Shown piece after piece: positions 8,672 to 16,970 of a DNA stretch of 64,000 bases. Origin of the DNA: Streptomyces griseoruber (lineage in GTDB: Bacteria; Actinomycetota; Actinomycetes; Streptomycetales; Streptomycetaceae). Position numbers and translations under genes: made by a program. The stretch covers positions 5,759 to 69,758 of the forward strand of contig NZ_KQ948766.1 in the NCBI RefSeq assembly GCF_001514205.1, in the 5' to 3' direction. The notes under the pieces are model-generated. The model was not told where the DNA came from. It saw nothing but the letters and a program-made list of their open reading frames with translations, and searched no databases. Numbering within the stretch: the first letter of the stretch is position 1; each line of letters begins with the position of its first letter.

Positions 8672-9529
8672 TTGAACATCCTGTTGACCGGTGCCACGGG
8701 CAAGGTCGGCCGCTATGTCACGGAGGGCGTGCTGGCCCGGGGGCATCGGGTGCGGGCGCTCACCCGGACCCCCGGGGCCGCCGCGCTGCCGGCCGGTGTC
8801 GAGGTCGTCCGGGGCGACCTGGAGCAGCCGCAGACCCTGCCGGCCGCGCTGGACGGGATCGACCGGATGTATCTCTTCCCGGTGCCCGGGACCGCCCACG
8901 AGGTCGCGGCGCTGGCCCGGAAGGCGGGGGTCCGGCACATCGTCGTCCTGTCGTCCAGCTCGGTGCTGGAGGACGAGAGCAATCCCAGCCACCAGCACCA
9001 CCGCACGGTCGAGCGGGCCGTCGAGGACAGCGGGGCGGACTGGACCTTCGTACGCCCCGACGAGTTCGCCGGCAACGTGCTCTGGAAGTGGGGGGAGTCG
9101 ATCCGTACGGAGAACGTGGTGCGCACACCGTACGGGAGGGCCGCCCGCGCGATCGTCCACGAGGCCGACATCGCGGCGGTGATCGTGGCCGCGCTGCTGG
9201 AGGACGGTCACGCGGGCGAGCAGTACCTGGTGACGGGGCCCGAGGCGCTGACGCAGATCGAGCAGGTCCGCACCCTGGCGAAGGCGATCGGCCGGGAGAT
9301 CCGCTTCGAGGAGCTGAGCCGGGCGGCCGGGCACGAGGCGATGAGCCAGGTCATGCCGCCCCCGGTCGTCGAGATGCTGCTCGACTACCTCGCCGAGTCC
9401 GTGGTCACCCCCGGCCCGGTGACCGATGCGGTGCGGAGGGTCACGGGCCGGGAGGCGCGCACCTTCGCGAGCTGGGCCGCGGACCACGCCGACCGTTTCG
9501 TCGCCGATCGTTCCGGCAGTGCCGGCTGA
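8672..9529 (+). CDS. NmrA/atypical SDR reductase, possible SnoaW-like partner
   Basis: A 285-residue NAD(P)-binding protein: the Rossmann motif LLTGATGKVGRYV at the start, then IVVLSSSSV and an atypical-SDR substrate region without the classical YxxxK. It belongs to the NmrA/quinone-reductase-like group. The TTG start at 8672 follows GAGGAGG (8660-8667), which fixes it. It is divergent from the SnoaL2/AclR-like gene, so the pair may form the two-component C-1 hydroxylation system known for SnoaL2/SnoaW. It could also be a general quinone reductase. Confidence 0.65.
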   Translation: MNILLTGATGKVGRYVTEGVLARGHRVRALTRTPGAAALPAGVEVVRGDLEQPQTLPAALDGIDRMYLFPVPGTAHEVAALARKAGVRHIVVLSSSSVLEDESNPSHQHHRTVERAVEDSGADWTFVRPDEFAGNVLWKWGESIRTENVVRTPYGRAARAIVHEADIAAVIVAALLEDGHAGEQYLVTGPEALTQIEQVRTLAKAIGREIRFEELSRAAGHEAMSQVMPPPVVEMLLDYLAESVVTPGPVTDAVRRVTGREARTFASWAADHADRFVADRSGSAG

Positions 9530-9545
9530 AGGAGGGGGATTCGCC

Positions 9546-10274
9546 ATGTACGGACCCGGGATGGCCGAGATCTACGAGTTGCTCCACGAGTCGCGCGGCA
9601 AGGACTACCGGGCGGAGGCCGCCACCGTCGCGGGGCTCGTCCGGGCGCGCAATCCGCAGGCGGCCTCGTTGCTGGACGTCGCCTGCGGCACCGGCGCGCA
9701 TCTGCGGCACTTCGCCGACCTCTTCGACAAGGTCGAAGGGCTGGAGCTGTCCGACGCCATGCTGACGATGGCCCGCACCGCGGTGCCCGCCGCCGTCCTG
9801 CACGGCGGCGACATGCGCGACCTCTCCCTGGGGCGCTCCTACGACGCGATCACCTGTATGTTCGGCTCGATCGCCTATCTGCGGGACACCGCCGAACTCA
9901 CCGCCACGCTGCGGTCGTTCGCGGAGCACCTGGCGCCGGGCGGGGTCGTGGCGGTCGACCCGTGGTGGTTCCTGGAGACATCCCTCGAACGCCATGTGAG
10001 CGGGGACACGGTGACCGTGGGACGGCGGACGATGACCCGCGTCTCGTACACGGAGCGCGAGGGGCACACCTCGCACATGGTCGTGCACTACGTGGTGGCC
10101 GAACCCGACAGCGGGGTACGGCACTTCGCGGAGAAGCACGCCCTGACCCTCTTCACGCGGGCCGAGTACGAGGAGGCCTTCACCCGCGCCGGTCTGCGGG
10201 TCACCTTCGTCGAGGGGATCCAGTCGGGCCGCGGCCTGTTCCTCGCGGGCCGGGCCGAGGGCGGGCCGCGCTGA
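9546..10274 (+). CDS. SAM-dependent sugar N-methyltransferase (DesVI/TylM1 family), copy 1
   Basis: A 242-residue methyltransferase with motif I LLDVACGTGAHLRHF, an ITCMFGSIAYL segment and a C-terminal LTLFTRAEYEEAF. These are the hallmarks of the DesVI/TylM1 family that N-methylates 3-amino-deoxysugars on dTDP. A close paralogue lies at 30492-31208. One of the two should make rhodosamine by N,N-dimethylation; the role of the second is unclear. GGAGGGGG precedes the ATG by about eight bases, and the gene is probably co-transcribed with the reductase ending at 9529. Confidence 0.85.
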   Translation: MYGPGMAEIYELLHESRGKDYRAEAATVAGLVRARNPQAASLLDVACGTGAHLRHFADLFDKVEGLELSDAMLTMARTAVPAAVLHGGDMRDLSLGRSYDAITCMFGSIAYLRDTAELTATLRSFAEHLAPGGVVAVDPWWFLETSLERHVSGDTVTVGRRTMTRVSYTEREGHTSHMVVHYVVAEPDSGVRHFAEKHALTLFTRAEYEEAFTRAGLRVTFVEGIQSGRGLFLAGRAEGGPR

Positions 10275-10301
10275 GCGGACCCGCCCTTCCCCGGGTCGCC
10301 G

Positions 10302-11933
10302 TCAGTCGGGCAGTCGTACGGACAGCGCGTGCCGGAAGACGTTCCGGGGGTCCCAGCGGGCCTTGACCTTCTGCAGGCGCGGGTAGTTCCCCTTGTAGTA
10401 GAGGGTGTGCCAGGGCACTCCGGAGGTGTTCCACCGCGGGTCGGTCAGATCGATGTCGGGGTAGTTGATGAAGGTGCCCTCGGTACGGTCGTCGGGCACC
10501 GGGACACCGCCGGTGGTGGCGAAGACGTCGCGGTAGATCTCCCGGATCCAGGCGAGGTTGGCGTCGTCCTGCGTGGGATCCATCCAGGTCGCGGACATCC
10601 ACACCTTGATGATGGAGTCGCGCTGGGCGGTGGCGGTGGCCGTCTCCGGCACGGAGTTGACCTTCGCGCCGTAGGAGTAGAGCGAGACCTCGCCCCACAC
10701 CTGGGAGTCGGCGCTCAGATAGCGGTAGAGGGTGGCGGACTGGGCGGCGGTCCACGGCTTGCGCAGATAGGCGCCCTTGGACTTGGTCCGGTCGAAGCCA
10801 CCGGTGTCGAACTTGTTGGCCAGCGTGGCCCGCAGCCACGGCTCCGTGCTCCGCTGGACGGCGGGCTCCACCCCCGTGCCCTCGTTGATCGCGGCCACGA
10901 ACTCGTTCAACAGCCCCTCGGCGCCGTCGAGTCCGCCGTCGATCTGGACGTCCAGCAGGATCTGGCCGGCCGCCCGGCTGTTGAGGTAGAAGACGCTGTG
11001 CAGACTGGCGTACGGGGTGTCGGCGACGCTGTTGCGCTGGTGCCAGGCCCCGTGGTTGTCGATGATCCGGGTGAACGCCTTCTCGGTGAGGGCGGACCAG
11101 TCCCAGGTCACGAGGTGTCGCAGGGTGGACTCGGGGGCCTTGGGCAGCAGGGCGGAAGGGTCGTTGCCGGTGGCCCCGGGGGTGCGGAACCAGTACCGGG
11201 TGACGATCCCGAAGTTGCCGCCCCCTCCCCCGGTGTGGGCCCACCACAGCTCACGGTTGGGGTCGCTCGCGGCGCTGGTGGCGACGACCTTGCGGGCCCG
11301 GCCCGAGGCGTCCACGACGACGACCTCGACCGCGTGGAGGTGGTCGGCCACCACTCCGTCGCGGCGGGAGAGCGGGCCGTAGCCACCGCCGAGGACATGG
11401 CCGCCGACGCCCACCTGGGGGCAGACGCCGGCCGGGATGGTCACGCCCCAGTTGAGATACAGGCTGCGGTACGTCTCCCCGAGGGTGGCGCCGGGCTCCA
11501 CGGCGAACGCCCGCTTGGCGGGGTCGTAGCAGATCTGTCTCATCTCGGACATGTCGATGACGGCCCGGACGGCGGGGTCGTCCACGAAGCCCTCGAAGCA
11601 GTGGCCGCCGCTGCGCACGGCGATCCGCCGGCCCGCGTCCAGGGCCCGGTTCACCGCGTCGACGACCTGGTCCGCGGTGTGCACGACGTACACGGCGTCG
11701 GGGTTGCCGCGGAACCGTCCGTTGAAGCCCCTGCTGACCAGGTCCCGGTAGCGCCGGTCCGTCCGGTCCACCTGGACGAGTCCGGTCGGGGCGCCGCACG
11801 CGCCGCCTTCCGCCGCTGCCGGGACGGCCGCCTCGGCGGTCGCGGCACCCGGTCCGGCCGTGCCCACCACGGTGGCCCCGCCGACCGCTGCCGCGGTGCC
11901 GAGGAATCCGCGGCGCGTGAATTCGTTCAACAC
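10302..11933 (-). CDS. aknOx: Tat-exported bicovalent FAD oxidase, AknOx-like
   Basis: A 543-residue BBE/AknOx-family flavoprotein. The N-terminus FTRRGFLGTAAAVGG is a twin-arginine signal, so it should act outside the cytoplasm. His in RSGGHCFEGF and Cys in AGVCPQVGVGGHV occupy the positions of the bicovalent FAD attachment in AknOx. The BBE C-terminal motif (YPRLQKVKARWDPRNVFRH) is intact, and the length equals AknOx. The start is GTG 11933 with AAAGGG upstream. AknOx oxidises the terminal rhodinose of aclacinomycin N to cinerulose A and then aculose, so the same late step is expected here. It is downstream of the deazaflavin reductase gene. Confidence 0.9.
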   Translation of the reverse strand: MLNEFTRRGFLGTAAAVGGATVVGTAGPGAATAEAAVPAAAEGGACGAPTGLVQVDRTDRRYRDLVSRGFNGRFRGNPDAVYVVHTADQVVDAVNRALDAGRRIAVRSGGHCFEGFVDDPAVRAVIDMSEMRQICYDPAKRAFAVEPGATLGETYRSLYLNWGVTIPAGVCPQVGVGGHVLGGGYGPLSRRDGVVADHLHAVEVVVVDASGRARKVVATSAASDPNRELWWAHTGGGGGNFGIVTRYWFRTPGATGNDPSALLPKAPESTLRHLVTWDWSALTEKAFTRIIDNHGAWHQRNSVADTPYASLHSVFYLNSRAAGQILLDVQIDGGLDGAEGLLNEFVAAINEGTGVEPAVQRSTEPWLRATLANKFDTGGFDRTKSKGAYLRKPWTAAQSATLYRYLSADSQVWGEVSLYSYGAKVNSVPETATATAQRDSIIKVWMSATWMDPTQDDANLAWIREIYRDVFATTGGVPVPDDRTEGTFINYPDIDLTDPRWNTSGVPWHTLYYKGNYPRLQKVKARWDPRNVFRHALSVRLPD

Positions 11934-11990
11934 AGTAACCCTTTCATTTCCCTGCCATGACGTTTCTCCGCCACAGGCGGTTACAGCTTT

Positions 11991-12022
11991 ACGGCTGTAC
12001 GGCTGTACGGCTTTACGGCTTT
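11991..12022 (+). repeat. 8-bp tandem repeat ACGGCTGT/ACGGCTTT
   Basis: Four 8-base units (ACGGCTGT twice, ACGGCTTT twice) run head to tail. The stop codon of the deazaflavin reductase gene (TAA at 12015-12013) lies within the array. The array separates that gene from the AknOx-like gene. Confidence 0.8.
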
Positions 12023-12549
12023 ACGGGCTCCAGGATCACCACGGGGATTTCCCTCGTGGTTTTCTTCTGGTAGCTCTTGTACTGCGGGAAAATGCCCGTC
12101 ATGAGCTTCCAGAGTTCCGGCTTCTCCTCGGCGTTCGCGGTGCGGGCGCGCACATCGAGATGCTCCTCGCCGATCTGGACATGGGCCTCGGGCGAGGCGA
12201 CCAGATTGAGGTACCAGAGCGGATGCTCGGGCTTTCCGCCGTTCGAGCCGACCACGATGACGTTCTCACCGTCGCGGCCGTAGATCACCGCGGTGCGGCG
12301 CAGGTTTCCCGATTTCCGGCCGCGGGTGGTGAGGAGCAGGGTGTCGAGGCCGTACCACTTCTGCCCCTCCTTGCCGCCGCTGCCGTCGTAGCGGCGGATG
12401 TGCGCAGCGACCCAGCCCGTCGGGCTGTCGATGGGCGTCTCACCCTGCTGTTCCGACTGTCCCGGCTGTTCCGGCTGTTCCGGCTGTTCCGGCTGTTCCG
12501 GCTGTTCCGGCTGTTCCGGCTGTTCCGGCTGTTCCGGCTGTTCCGGCAT
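12013..12549 (-). CDS. F420-dependent (deazaflavin) nitroreductase-family protein with PEQ-repeat N-terminus
   Basis: A 178-residue protein. Its body carries the Ddn-type split-barrel motifs: YDGSGGKEGQKWYGLDTLLL, TTRGRKSG, GRDGENVIVVGSNGG and HPLWYLNLVASP. Members bind F420 and reduce quinones, nitro compounds or unsaturated lactones. The first 30-odd residues are a run of Pro-Glu-Gln encoded by a 9-bp tandem repeat. Such a tail is not part of the fold and is probably disordered. It is transcribed from an operator-bearing promoter shared in design with drrAB and lies upstream of the AknOx-like gene, suggesting a late tailoring or self-protection role. Confidence 0.82.
   Translation of the reverse strand: MPEQPEQPEQPEQPEQPEQPEQPEQPEQPGQSEQQGETPIDSPTGWVAAHIRRYDGSGGKEGQKWYGLDTLLLTTRGRKSGNLRRTAVIYGRDGENVIVVGSNGGKPEHPLWYLNLVASPEAHVQIGEEHLDVRARTANAEEKPELWKLMTGIFPQYKSYQKKTTREIPVVILEPVKP
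12461..12545 (-). repeat. 9-bp coding tandem repeat (Pro-Glu-Gln)
   Basis: About nine to ten near-perfect copies of TTCCGGCTG on the plus strand encode PEQ units at the N-terminus of the deazaflavin reductase. The copy number is likely variable because units are identical. Confidence 0.9.
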
Positions 12550-12569
12550 GAGACCAGACCTCCCGAGCT

Positions 12570-12630
12570 AATCAAATTTGTCTAGCCACCCTAGCGACGC
12601 CGCGCCCGGCGACGCAATCAAATTTGAATA
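12570..12630 (-). promoter_or_regulatory. Promoter with paired TCAAATTTG operators upstream of the deazaflavin reductase gene
   Basis: On the minus strand TTGCGT (12617-12612) and TAGGGT (12593-12588) are 18 bases apart, the same spacing as at drrAB. AATCAAATTTGA (12616-12627) overlaps the -35 and AATCAAATTTG (12570-12580) lies downstream of the -10. Both sites match the drrAB operators. The layout argues for co-regulation by the cluster's PadR protein. Confidence 0.7.
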
Positions 12631-12681
12631 CCGCTCCGTCGCCAGGCGGCGGTCAGGAGTCGGCGAGGAGTCAGTGAGGAG

Positions 12682-13524
12682 TCAGTAGGGGCGTCCCCCG
12701 CCGAACGCGGTGGCCGGCACGGCGACCGGGGCCCGGCCCGCGGCGAAGCGGGGCTCGAAGTCGGTGTCCGCGTTCAGGACCGCCTGGTGCAGCCGCTGCA
12801 CCTGCGGCCCCGGCTCCAGACCGAGCCCAGCGACCAGCGCACCGCGCAGCCGGTGGAAGACCTGAAGTGCCTGGGCCCTGCGCCCGCTGAGATGGAGGGC
12901 CCACATGTACTGGCCGTGCAGGCCCTCGTGCAGCGGGTTCTCGACGGTGAGAGCCGCCAGCTCGGCCAGCACCTCGCGGTACATGCCGAGCCGCAGCTCC
13001 ACGTCGATCAGGTACTCGAAGGCGGCGAGCCGGGACTCCTCCAGCTGCCGGCGCCTGCTCTCCAGCACCCGCCCGGCCGGTACGTCCACCAGCGCGGGCC
13101 CCCGCCACAGCAGGAGCGCCTCGTTCAGGTCCCGCACCCCGGCCGCGTCGTCGCCGCGCACCAGGGCCTCACGGCCGGCGGCCGCCAGGCTCCGGTAGCG
13201 GTGGAGGTCGAGTGCCCCCGCCTCGGCGGCCAGCAGATAGCCGCCGGCCCGGGTCACCAGGACCTCGCGGGCCACCTCGTCCGTGGTCAGCCCGGTGATC
13301 GCGGCGAACATCTTGCGCAGATTCAGGATGTACGTCTGGAGCGTGGTCAGACCGCTGACGGGTGGATCGTCGTCCCACAGATCCCGCACCAGTGACGGCA
13401 CGGGCACCACCTGCCCCGTGTGGACGAGCAGCATCGCCAGTACGTTGCGCAGTTTCGGGGCGCTCGGAGCGGTCGACTCCCCGTTCACCCGCACGTACAG
13501 CGGCCCCAGTACACCGAATTCCAT
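12682..13524 (-). CDS. SARP-family transcriptional activator 1
   Basis: A 280-residue protein. The N-terminal OmpR-like winged helix (EFGVLGPLYVRVNGE, APKLRNVLAMLLVHTG) is followed by a bacterial transcriptional activator domain with helical repeats (HRYRSLAAAGREAL, LRLGMYREVLAELAAL, HLSGRRAQALQVFHRL). SARPs bind direct heptamer repeats near -35 boxes and switch on antibiotic clusters. It starts at ATG 13524. It is adjacent to the AknH-type cyclase gene, as in the aclacinomycin cluster, where aknI is a regulator. It is expected to activate the PKS operons. Confidence 0.88.
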   Translation of the reverse strand: MEFGVLGPLYVRVNGESTAPSAPKLRNVLAMLLVHTGQVVPVPSLVRDLWDDDPPVSGLTTLQTYILNLRKMFAAITGLTTDEVAREVLVTRAGGYLLAAEAGALDLHRYRSLAAAGREALVRGDDAAGVRDLNEALLLWRGPALVDVPAGRVLESRRRQLEESRLAAFEYLIDVELRLGMYREVLAELAALTVENPLHEGLHGQYMWALHLSGRRAQALQVFHRLRGALVAGLGLEPGPQVQRLHQAVLNADTDFEPRFAAGRAPVAVPATAFGGGRPY

Positions 13525-13564
13525 CGCGCTTCCCCCCTGCTTCCCGGCGTCCAGGAACCCGCTG

Positions 13565-13999
13565 TCACGGGCGGCGGTGCTCCTTCTCCGGCCACGGCTC
13601 ACCGAGCTGGCGGTAGGTGCCCTGGTAATCGGGCCAGTCGCGGTGGTGGTGGATCTTTCCGTCGACGAAGTGGAGGAGGTGGATCTGCTCGCCGGAGAAC
13701 AGCCGCCCGGTGGGCGCCATGCCGACCATCTCACCGACGTGCCGCCCGTAGAGCACCAGCCGGGCGCGCACCCAGTCGCCGTTCTCCTCCATGCCCACCT
13801 CTTCCAGGCGGGCGTCCTCGGAGAAGGTCTTCTTGACCCATGCGACATTGATCGCGAAAAGCTCCGGGCCGCGCAGCGAGGTGAATTCCAGAGTTCCCGG
13901 ATTCATGTACTCCGGATGGATGTACTCGGCCACATCGTCCGTTTTCCCGGTGTTGTACGCCTCCACCAGGCGCCGAACGCTCGCTATCTGGTCGCTCAC
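13565..13999 (-). CDS. aknH: Aklanonic acid methyl ester cyclase, AknH-like
   Basis: A 144-residue SnoaL-fold cyclase nearly identical in pattern to Akn[60 protein letters not shown]. It closes the fourth ring of the anthracycline by intramolecular aldol condensation of the methyl ester. The Asp of [11 protein letters not shown] corresponds to the catalytic acid region of AknH/SnoaL. The start is GTG 13999. It is divergent from the methyltransferase at 14202 that would supply its substrate. Confidence 0.93.
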   Translation of the reverse strand: MSDQIASVRRLVEAYNTGKTDDVAEYIHPEYMNPGTLEFTSLRGPELFAINVAWVKKTFSEDARLEEVGMEENGDWVRARLVLYGRHVGEMVGMAPTGRLFSGEQIHLLHFVDGKIHHHRDWPDYQGTYRQLGEPWPEKEHRRP

Positions 14000-14201
14000 G
14001 TTTTTCCCTCCCGAATCGGTGCGGTACGTGACGGAATCAATTCTTAGGAGACGACACCATCGGGAGCAAGGGCCGACAGGCCTCCCACGGACTTCTTTGC
14101 GTTTTGTCCAGCCGCAGTCCAGTGGCGCTCCAAGACCCCTCCATCCGTGCCCGAGACAGGGCCGGAAAGGTGGGGGATCCACCGAGAGAGCGGGAGGGTC
14201 A

Positions 14202-15062
14202 GTGGACACGTCCACGTACAAATCCGAAGTGGCGGCCGCCTTCAACAGCGCTGCGGCGTCCTACGACCGGCTCGGCGTGGAGTTCTTCACTCCGATGGGC
14301 CGGCGCCTGGTGGAACGCGCGGCCCCCGGGGAGGGCGAACGGGTCCTCGACGTCGGCTGCGGCCGGGGTGCCTGTGTCTTCCCGGCGGCCGAACGCGTGG
14401 GGCCGGACGGCCGCGTGGTGGGCATCGACGTCGCCGAGGCGATGATCGAGGAGGCCGCGAAGGAGGCGTCGCTGCGGGGCGCCACCACGGTGGACCTGCG
14501 GGTGATGGACGGGGAGCACCCGGACTTCGCACCGCGCTCCTTCGACGTGGTCCTGGGCAGCTACAGCGTCATCTTCCTGCCCGACGCGCCCGCGGCCCTC
14601 GCCCGTTACGCGCCGCTGCTCTCGCCCGGCGGGCGGCTCGCCTTCACCAGCCCGGTGTTCAGCGACGACACCTTCCCCTTCCTGCCGCCGGTGTTCACCG
14701 AGCTGATCCCGCGCGAACTGCTGCTGGACCTGCCCCCGCAGTGGCAGCCCGAGCGGCTCCAGCAGCGCTTCAACAGCTGGCTCGCGGACCCGGCCGACCT
14801 CACCCGCACCCTGGAGAAGGCCGGCTTCCAGGAGGTGTCGGTCGTCGACGAGAGCGTCCAGCTGGTGGCCGAGTCGGGCCGGGCGTGGGTGGACTGGTCC
14901 CACACGCAGGGCATGCGCCTGCTCTGGAACCACCTCTCGGACGACAAGCGCCGGCAGCTGCGGGAGCGGCTGATCACCTCGCTCGACGCGATGCGGGACG
15001 GGGACGGGCCGCTCACGATCGACACGCCGGTGCGCTACGTCACGGCGACCGTACGCACCTGA
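14202..15062 (+). CDS. SAM methyltransferase, aklanonic acid O-methyltransferase (AknG/DnrC-like)
   Basis: A 286-residue class I methyltransferase: [20 protein letters not shown], motif [16 protein letters not shown], then [14 protein letters not shown] and [14 protein letters not shown]. The context identifies it with DnrC/AknG, which esterify aklanonic acid before fourth-ring closure by AknH. The GTG start at 14202 follows GGGAGGG. It is divergent from aknH, with 202 bases between. A strong hairpin terminator follows at 15075-15112. Retention of the ester is expected because no RdmC-type esterase is present. Confidence 0.85.
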   Translation: MDTSTYKSEVAAAFNSAAASYDRLGVEFFTPMGRRLVERAAPGEGERVLDVGCGRGACVFPAAERVGPDGRVVGIDVAEAMIEEAAKEASLRGATTVDLRVMDGEHPDFAPRSFDVVLGSYSVIFLPDAPAALARYAPLLSPGGRLAFTSPVFSDDTFPFLPPVFTELIPRELLLDLPPQWQPERLQQRFNSWLADPADLTRTLEKAGFQEVSVVDESVQLVAESGRAWVDWSHTQGMRLLWNHLSDDKRRQLRERLITSLDAMRDGDGPLTIDTPVRYVTATVRT

Positions 15063-15074
15063 CCGCGCACGACC

Positions 15075-15112
15075 GACGCCCCGCCCCGCTGTGTTCACGG
15101 GGGCGGGGCGTC
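15075..15112 (+). terminator. Hairpin terminator after the AknG-like gene
   Basis: GACGCCCCGCCCC (15075-15087) pairs perfectly with GGGGCGGGGCGTC (15100-15112) around a 12-base loop, 12 bases past the stop. No U-tract follows, as is usual in streptomycetes. Confidence 0.8.
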
Positions 15113-15990
15113 AGTTGTCTGCGGTCGGGCGGTCGAGCGCGGTCGGGCAGTTGGGGGCGGTCGGGCCGCCGTACGCGGTCGAGCGGCCGGGGGCTGTCGA
15201 GCGCGGTCAGGGTCGAGCGCGGTCGAGCGGTCGGGCGCGGTCGGGCCGCCGTACGCGGCCGAGCCGCCGCACGCGGTCGGGCATGGTCAGACGGTCGAGC
15301 GGTCGGACGCGGCCGAGCGGCCGGGCGCGGTCAGGCGGTCGAGCGGCCGAGCCGCCGCACGCAGTCGAGCACGGTCAGACGGTCGAGCGGCCGAGCCGCC
15401 GCACGCAGTCGAGCACGGTCAGACGGTCGAGCGGCCGAGCGCGGTCGAGCGGCCGAGCGCGGTCAGGCGGTCGAGCGGCCGAGCCGCCGCACGCAGTCGA
15501 GCACGGTCAGACGGTCGAGCGGTCGGACGCGGCCGAGCGGCCGAGCGCGGTCAGGCGGTCGAGCGGCCGAGCCGCCGCACGCAGTCGAGCACGGTCAGAC
15601 GGTCGAGCGGCCGAGCGCGGTCAGGCGGCCGAGCGGCCGAGCCGCCGCACGCGGTCGGGCATGGTCAGACGGTCGAGCGGTCGGACGCGGTCGAGCGGCC
15701 GGGCGCTGTCGAGCGCGGCCGAGCGGCCGAGCGCTGTCGAGCGCGGCCGAGCGGCCGAGCGCTGTCGAGCGCGGCCGAGCGGCCGAGCCGCGGCACGCAG
15801 TCGAGCACGGTCGAGCGGTCGGACGCGGCCGAGCGGCCGAGCACGGTCAGGCGGTCGAGCCGGGGTCAGGCGGTCGAGCGGTCAAGCCGCGCACGCGGTC
15901 ACGCAGTCACGCAGTCACGCGGTCAGGCGGTCCGGCGGTCCGGCGGTCCGGCGGTCGGGCGGTCGGGCGGTCGGGCGGTCGGGCGGGTGG
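15113..15990. repeat. Large degenerate GC-rich tandem-repeat array
   Basis: About 0.88 kb built from short modules such as GGTCGAGCGG, CCGAGCGCGGTC and CCGAGCCGCCGCACG. A larger unit (CCGCCGCACGCAGTCGAGC, then ACGGTCAGACGGTCGAGCGG) recurs at about 15349, 15391, 15483 and 15569. The array ends in 9-bp units CGGTCCGGC and CGGTCGGGC (15926-15985). Long open frames through it on both strands are repeat artefacts. The 3' end of the AT gene runs into it (bases 15915-15990). Apart from the hairpin at 15075-15112 this is the whole content of the 15063-15914 gap. Confidence 0.92.
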
Positions 15991-16970
15991 CCCGCTGTCT
16001 CGATGCGGGCCATCGCGGCCTCCAGTGCGGACCGGTCCGTCTCCGGTGGGCCCGGCCGGGCCGGGAGCAGTGACACCACCGCACTGGTCCCGCGCCGGAC
16101 GGCCGGGTGCCGGCGGGCCACCTGGGACAGGCCCTGCCCCGGCCCCACCTCCACCAGCAGATGGTCGCCGGTCGCCAGCAGCCCTTCCAGCGCGGGCCAG
16201 AAGAGCACCGGGGCCACCGGCTGGCGCGCCCAGAAGGCGGGGTCGTCGATGTCGGACCCGGTCAACGGCGCGGCGGTGTAGGCGGAGTGGACCGGCACGG
16301 ACGGGGCGCTCCGGTCCACCGCGGCGAAGCGTTCGGCCGCGCCCCGGCAGGCGGGTTCGAGCACCGGGCTGTGGAAGGCGCTGAGCGACGGCACCCGGCG
16401 GCAGGTGAAGCCGGCCTCGCGCAGCGTACGGTCGACCTTGTCCAGCGGGCCGTCGGGGCCGGCCAGCACGGTCTGGCGCGGGGCGTTGACCGCGCCGACC
16501 ACGACGTCCCCGCTCAGGTACGGCGTCACCTCCGCCGTGGACGCGGCGACCGCGAGCATCCCGCCGGGCGGGGCCTCGGCCAGCCGTCGCACCCGGTCGA
16601 GGACCAGGCCGGTCGCGTCCCGCAGGCCGAACACCCCGGCCAGTGTGGCCGAGGCCAGCTCCCCGATGCTGTGCCCCAGCAGGGCCGCCGGGCGCACGCC
16701 CCGGCTCAGCAGCAGTCGGCCCAGCGCGTGGTCCACGGCGAAGAGCAGCGGCTGTGAGCGGGTGACGTGGTCCATGTCCGTGGCGGGCCGTTCGGCGAGC
16801 CAGTCCTCGCGCAGCGGACCGCCCTCGGGGCCCGCCGCGTCGAAGAACTCGTCCATGGCCGCGGTGAACACCGGCTCGTGCCCGTAGAGCCCCGCCGCCA
16901 TCCGCGGGTGCTGGGAGCCCTGGCCCGGCAGCAGCAGGGCGACGGGCAGCGGCCGTGCGGCGGCGGTCAT
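15915..16970 (-). CDS. Malonyl-CoA:ACP acyltransferase-like protein, AknF/DpsD-like
   Basis: A 351-residue acyltransferase: LLLPGQGSQHPRM at the N-terminus, active-site GHSIGEL and the His-containing SAFHSPV motif. AknF/DpsD homologues accompany KSIII in propionate-primed anthracycline clusters, although their exact role in starter selection is debated. The last 25 or so residues (PDRPTARPPDRRTAGPPD) are encoded by the adjacent repeat array and are unlike the family, so the C-terminus appears to have been extended by repeat growth. It overlaps the KSIII gene by ATGA (16967-16970). Confidence 0.88.
   Translation of the reverse strand: MTAAARPLPVALLLPGQGSQHPRMAAGLYGHEPVFTAAMDEFFDAAGPEGGPLREDWLAERPATDMDHVTRSQPLLFAVDHALGRLLLSRGVRPAALLGHSIGELASATLAGVFGLRDATGLVLDRVRRLAEAPPGGMLAVAASTAEVTPYLSGDVVVGAVNAPRQTVLAGPDGPLDKVDRTLREAGFTCRRVPSLSAFHSPVLEPACRGAAERFAAVDRSAPSVPVHSAYTAAPLTGSDIDDPAFWARQPVAPVLFWPALEGLLATGDHLLVEVGPGQGLSQVARRHPAVRRGTSAVVSLLPARPGPPETDRSALEAAMARIETAGHPPDRPTARPPDRRTAGPPDRLTA

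Noticed and set aside
15113..15990. Origin of replication or plasmid iterons
   Set aside because: The repeats are too GC-rich and irregular, with no AT-rich unwinding element or initiator gene nearby.
15110..16384. Very long open reading frames on both strands through 15.1-16.4 kb
   Set aside because: They run through the GC-rich repeat array, consist of Arg/Gly/Ser/Ala repeats and conflict with the clear AT gene on the minus strand.
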